From NCBI GenBank assembly GCA_012520235.1, contig JAAYOR010000115.1, forward strand, positions 1 through 34,396: a stretch of DNA of 34,396 nucleotides. Reading direction: 5' to 3'. Below, piece after piece: positions 31,937-34,396 of this stretch. Under the pieces are notes generated by a model. The model was not told where the DNA came from, ran no database searches, and saw nothing but the letters and a program-made list of their open reading frames with translations. The DNA is from Fretibacterium sp. Its GTDB lineage: Bacteria > Synergistota > Synergistia > Synergistales > Aminobacteriaceae. The position numbers and the translations under genes are program-made. Position 1 is the first letter of the stretch; every line of letters starts with the position of its first letter.

Positions 31937-32020
31937 TTGAAGAAAAGAAGGCTCATGGTGCTATCGTTGCTCTTGGTGGCTTTGGCTGTAATGTCCGCTC
32001 AGGCGGCGACGGAATATTGA
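31937..32020 (+). CDS. 27-residue signal-peptide-like small ORF
   Basis: TTG 31937 is preceded by GAGGAG. The product has a basic head (MKKRRLM), a hydrophobic run (VLSLLLVALAVMS) and an AQA cleavage-like site, then stops after ATEY. It is either a tiny secreted or membrane peptide or the 5' remnant of an exported protein. It lies 16 bp before the next gene and shares its promoter. Confidence 0.4.
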   Translation: MKKRRLMVLSLLLVALAVMSAQAATEY

Positions 32021-32036
32021 CGATGGAGGTAGAAGC

Positions 32037-32522
32037 ATGAAAAAGATTTATTTCTCAATGGGAGGAGCTCTGGCCCTTCTCCTCTTCCTCACCGCTGGTG
32101 CTTTGGCGCTTGGCTGGAACGTCTACGAGAACGGACGCTTTGGGTACCGAATCGAGTACCCGGCCCTTCTGGAGGTTCTTCAGGAGAGCGAGAATGGTGA
32201 TGGGGTGATCCTGAGGTCTTCGGATGGCCGGAGCGAACTCACGGTTTGGGGCGGCTACAACGTGCTGGAGGAGTCCATGGACGGCATCCTTGAAGCGTCG
32301 CAGGAGGCAGCCCTTGAGCGTGGCTGGAAGGTTCTGGATGGCTCTGTGGACTTGGCGGAGGATTCCTGCTCTGTCTCGTACCGGGACGGGAACTCGCTCG
32401 TGGCTGAACGCCACATCATGAAGGGCGATGTTGTGGCGGGCTTTATAATGCGCAGCCCGGAGGCGGAGGACTTTGACACCCTGATCGAGCGCATGACAGC
32501 CAGCTTCAGGCTCTTGGATTAA
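32037..32522 (+). CDS. Exported protein of unknown function
   Basis: A 161-residue product with a signal peptide (MKKIYFSMGGALALLLFLTAGALALG) and a single compact domain: ENGRFGYRIEYPALLEV, then LRSSDGRSELTVWGG, and the end FDTLIERMTASFRLL. The pattern resembles small periplasmic proteins that begin with YGFSIEYP-like strands. No catalytic motif is seen. GGAGG before ATG 32037 supports the start. It is followed by a bidirectional terminator. Confidence 0.75.
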   Translation: MKKIYFSMGGALALLLFLTAGALALGWNVYENGRFGYRIEYPALLEVLQESENGDGVILRSSDGRSELTVWGGYNVLEESMDGILEASQEAALERGWKVLDGSVDLAEDSCSVSYRDGNSLVAERHIMKGDVVAGFIMRSPEAEDFDTLIERMTASFRLLD

Positions 32523-32591
32523 GGGGGACGCTGCTTCCGTGAGGAGCACTGATATTGGCTGATATACGGCCCGGGGCGCCTTGTGCCAAGG

Positions 32592-32632
32592 CATGAAGAG
32601 GCCTGCGCGAGACTCGCGCAGGCCTCTTCATG
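32592..32632. terminator. Bidirectional terminator, 19-bp perfect stem
   Basis: Arms 32592-32610 and 32614-32632 pair perfectly around GAC. It separates convergent genes. The outer arm ATGAAGAGGCC is identical to that of the palindrome at 9825. Confidence 0.85.
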
Positions 32633-32659
32633 GTATGGATGGAAAGGCTTAAGGCTGTT

Positions 32660-33376
32660 TTACTTCAGGGCCGCGTTGAGCCAGTCCACAATCAGCTTGG
32701 TCTCTTCCATGGTCCCCTCCTGCCAGCGCCTCAGCCAGAAGGAGTAGAGCCAACCCTCGATGGAGGAGTCCATCTCGTAGAGTTCAAAGGCGCCATCCCC
32801 CAGGCGGATGTACAGTGGCTGAGTCCATTCTGCATTGATCTCAGGGAAGTCGATCAGGTGGAAGAAGGTCCCCCCGTCAAGTGAGACGTAGTCGCGGGAG
32901 AGGATTTTATTGAACTTCTTCTCCCAGTTCGTGGTGCTGACGATCCCCTCGTAGTAGCGGGGGAGTTCTTTCAGGACCGCTTCGAGCTCCAGGGGTTTCA
33001 CGATGAGGTTGACGGTCCGTTCAGCCAGAGCAACGGCGTCCAGGGGTGGGAGCTTCTCCCCCTGGGCGAGCAGGGCAAAGATCGTTCCGATGAGTTGATG
33101 AGGGGGGATGTCCCAGCCCTGATATTTTTCCTCCATGGAGTCTTTCAGGCGCGCCATGCGGATTTTGCCGCGAACCAGGTTCAGGAACCTCTCATCGGAA
33201 GGGGGCGGTTCATCGGCGTTGGATAGTGAGATGATCAGGTTTTCCTCGCTCAGGTTCAGTGAGGCTGCCTGTTGGATGAGCTCCTCCAGGGCTTTGGGCG
33301 TCAGACAGTGAGCGGGGGCGGCGGAAAGGGCGAAGACCGCCAGAAGAATGCAAAGGAAGACGACCGTTTTCTTCAT
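32660..33376 (-). CDS. Exported protein of unknown function
   Basis: A 238-residue product, not recognised. The signal peptide MKKTVVFLCILLAVFALSAAPAHC could end in a lipobox-like SAAPAHC, but the positions are not ideal, so simple secretion is more likely. The mature part is mostly helical with conserved-looking ALEELIQQAASLNLSEENL and a C-terminal Trp/Tyr-rich stretch (IEGWLYSFWLRRWQ). ATG 33376 has AGAGGAA upstream. It lies 161 bp after the SH3b gene on the same strand and may be co-transcribed. Confidence 0.7.
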   Translation of the reverse strand: MKKTVVFLCILLAVFALSAAPAHCLTPKALEELIQQAASLNLSEENLIISLSNADEPPPSDERFLNLVRGKIRMARLKDSMEEKYQGWDIPPHQLIGTIFALLAQGEKLPPLDAVALAERTVNLIVKPLELEAVLKELPRYYEGIVSTTNWEKKFNKILSRDYVSLDGGTFFHLIDFPEINAEWTQPLYIRLGDGAFELYEMDSSIEGWLYSFWLRRWQEGTMEETKLIVDWLNAALK

Positions 33377-33537
33377 TGAGATTCCTCTTTTCTTTTGAAT
33401 TTTCTCCCGAACTTTTTCCTGACACAGATGTCGGGGTCGCTGAAAAAGCGTTAGCTGAAAAAGCGCCGACCCATTCACAAAAGCTCAAATGACTAAGTGG
33501 GGAGACGGCGCTCTGAGAGGCCCTCGGCTCAGACGCT

Positions 33538-34236
33538 TCAGTCGAGTAAAGTGGTGTAGGTCATGGTGGCTATCCGGTCGTCCTCAATCTCAAAGATCAG
33601 CTCTACCCTCTCGGTCAGGGAGTACGTCCAGCCTTTGGACTCATCGTCAGGGTCGCCCAGCTCGTTCAGCAGCTTATCGGAGTCATCCCCTATTTTGTAG
33701 GGGCCGAAGGCTCTTTTCCCTTTGCGGACAGACACGGACGACAGCCGGTTCTCAATGTAGCTGATGGTTACGTCGGGATAGGTTAGGGTTATTGTTACTA
33801 AATCTTTCCCCGCCGGCTCAAAGAAGCTTTTTTTCTGGGTCTCCTCCTGAGGTTTGCCCATCAGCGCGCGGGCCCTTCTGATGCTGTAGCCGAAATCTCT
33901 GTGGATGCTCAGGATCAGGTGCTCTTCGGGCGACTGGCTCTCCCGGGACAAAGGCTCCACGTACTCGCCAAAGACCCAGCCTGAACCCTTCTTCCGATCG
34001 GGGTGTTCGATTTTGTACCAGACGCCGTCGTTCCCCTCTTTTTCATCTAATACACAGATCATCTCATTGAGGTCCAGGCGACCCAGCACCTCCGAGTTTG
34101 TGGAGGACTTTGCTCGGATGCGCACGGAGCTGCCCGTGCAAAGCGCCAGGCAGGGGTAAACATCGGCCCAGGCCGCGGTCAGTCCGGACAGGGTCAGGGT
34201 CAGAAGGGCGCAAACACTCCAGAAAGTTCGTCTCAT
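33538..34236 (-). CDS. Exported SH3b-domain protein
   Basis: A 232-residue secreted protein. The signal peptide is MRRTFWSVCALLTLTLSGLTAAWA. Residues ~33-95 form a bacterial SH3 domain: VRIRAKSSTNSEVLGRLDLNE, then VWYKIEHPDRKKGSGWVFGEYVEP. SH3b domains often bind peptidoglycan peptides. The C-terminal half (~110-232) is an unrecognised beta-rich domain with repeated YPDVTISYIENRLSSVSV-like strands. AAGGAGAG lies 15 bases before the ATG, a slightly long spacing. Confidence 0.75.
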   Translation of the reverse strand: MRRTFWSVCALLTLTLSGLTAAWADVYPCLALCTGSSVRIRAKSSTNSEVLGRLDLNEMICVLDEKEGNDGVWYKIEHPDRKKGSGWVFGEYVEPLSRESQSPEEHLILSIHRDFGYSIRRARALMGKPQEETQKKSFFEPAGKDLVTITLTYPDVTISYIENRLSSVSVRKGKRAFGPYKIGDDSDKLLNELGDPDDESKGWTYSLTERVELIFEIEDDRIATMTYTTLLD

Positions 34237-34292
34237 TTCTTCTTCTCTCTCCTTTCAGGTCTTTGTTGTTCACGGCTTCTTGTGGGGGAGGC

Positions 34293-34396
34293 TCAGTCCG
34301 TTGCCAGAGTTTCCCACTCAAAGGCCGCGAGCTTCTGATCGCGCAAGGTGAAGGTCATCCTGAGAGACCCTTCGCCGTGGGTAAAGGCATTATTCC
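34293..34396 (-). CDS. Partial CDS, C-terminus of an unknown protein
   Basis: An open frame enters from the right edge and ends at TGA 34293-34295. Only 34 C-terminal residues are seen, including GEGSLRMTFTLRDQKLAAFEWE, which looks like beta-strand pairs. It lies 56 bp before the SH3b gene on the same strand, so the two are probably in one operon. Confidence 0.5.
   Translation of the reverse strand, partial: NNAFTHGEGSLRMTFTLRDQKLAAFEWETLATD

Overview
The window looks like chromosomal DNA of a diderm, strictly anaerobic, fermentative bacterium of fairly high GC. A TolC/MacAB-type envelope-spanning exporter implies an outer membrane. A class III (glycyl-radical) ribonucleotide reductase, an IscR/NifS/NifU iron-sulfur set and a CstA-type carbon transporter fit an amino-acid- or peptide-using anaerobe. 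The general feel (many exported proteins, a DUF3160-like protein, GTG/TTG starts) suggests Synergistota, but this is inference and no marker gene settles it.

Layout. (1) 1-1600: AT-richer accessory DNA with a stand-alone SAM methyltransferase gene. It lies between two diverged ~100-bp direct repeats and directly follows a ~81-bp fragment copied from inside tolC. (2) 1736-6465: tolC-macA-macB(ATPase)-macB(permease), a complete tripartite efflux or export operon. (3) 6531-9681: an IscR-type Rrf2 regulator, cysteine desulfurase, NifU/IscU scaffold, 3-methyladenine glycosylase I and a small unknown protein, closed by a 44-bp palindromic terminator. (4) 9942-12442, minus strand: a CstA-family transporter and a small unknown gene upstream of it. 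(5) 12599-15961: a heptamer-repeat element, then a cobalamin riboswitch with its own terminator controlling nrdD-nrdG. (6) 16020-16530: a BrnT/BrnA-like toxin-antitoxin pair that appears inserted between nrdG and the nrdG terminator, flanked by a duplicated nrdG 3' end. (7) 16707-23084: a divergent carbohydrate locus, with a class II aldolase and an FGGY kinase on the minus strand and a ribose/galactose-type ABC importer (binding protein, double ATPase, permease) on the plus strand. (8) tRNA-Ser(UGA), an exported alkaline phosphatase, and a YibE/F membrane protein gene broken by an in-frame amber codon. (9) 26560-34396: mostly minus-strand genes for exported or membrane proteins (Memo-like, DUF3160-like with an SH3-like N-terminus, TMEM43-like, an SH3b protein, and unknowns), with a second copy of the heptamer-repeat element and a small inverted-repeat element.

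How the genes work together. MacAB-TolC would form one export machine. The Rrf2-NifS-NifU operon makes Fe-S clusters and probably senses them through the regulator. The B12 riboswitch probably shuts off the B12-independent reductase when cobalamin is plentiful, which implies a B12-dependent class II enzyme elsewhere. The sugar ABC importer, kinase and aldolase form an uptake, phosphorylation and cleavage route for an unidentified sugar or sugar alcohol.

The most notable sequence-level observations are the tolC-fragment/direct-repeat scar around the methyltransferase, the duplicated nrdG end around the toxin-antitoxin pair, the amber-interrupted YibE/F gene, and a dispersed intergenic repeat carrying 8 versus 3 heptamers.
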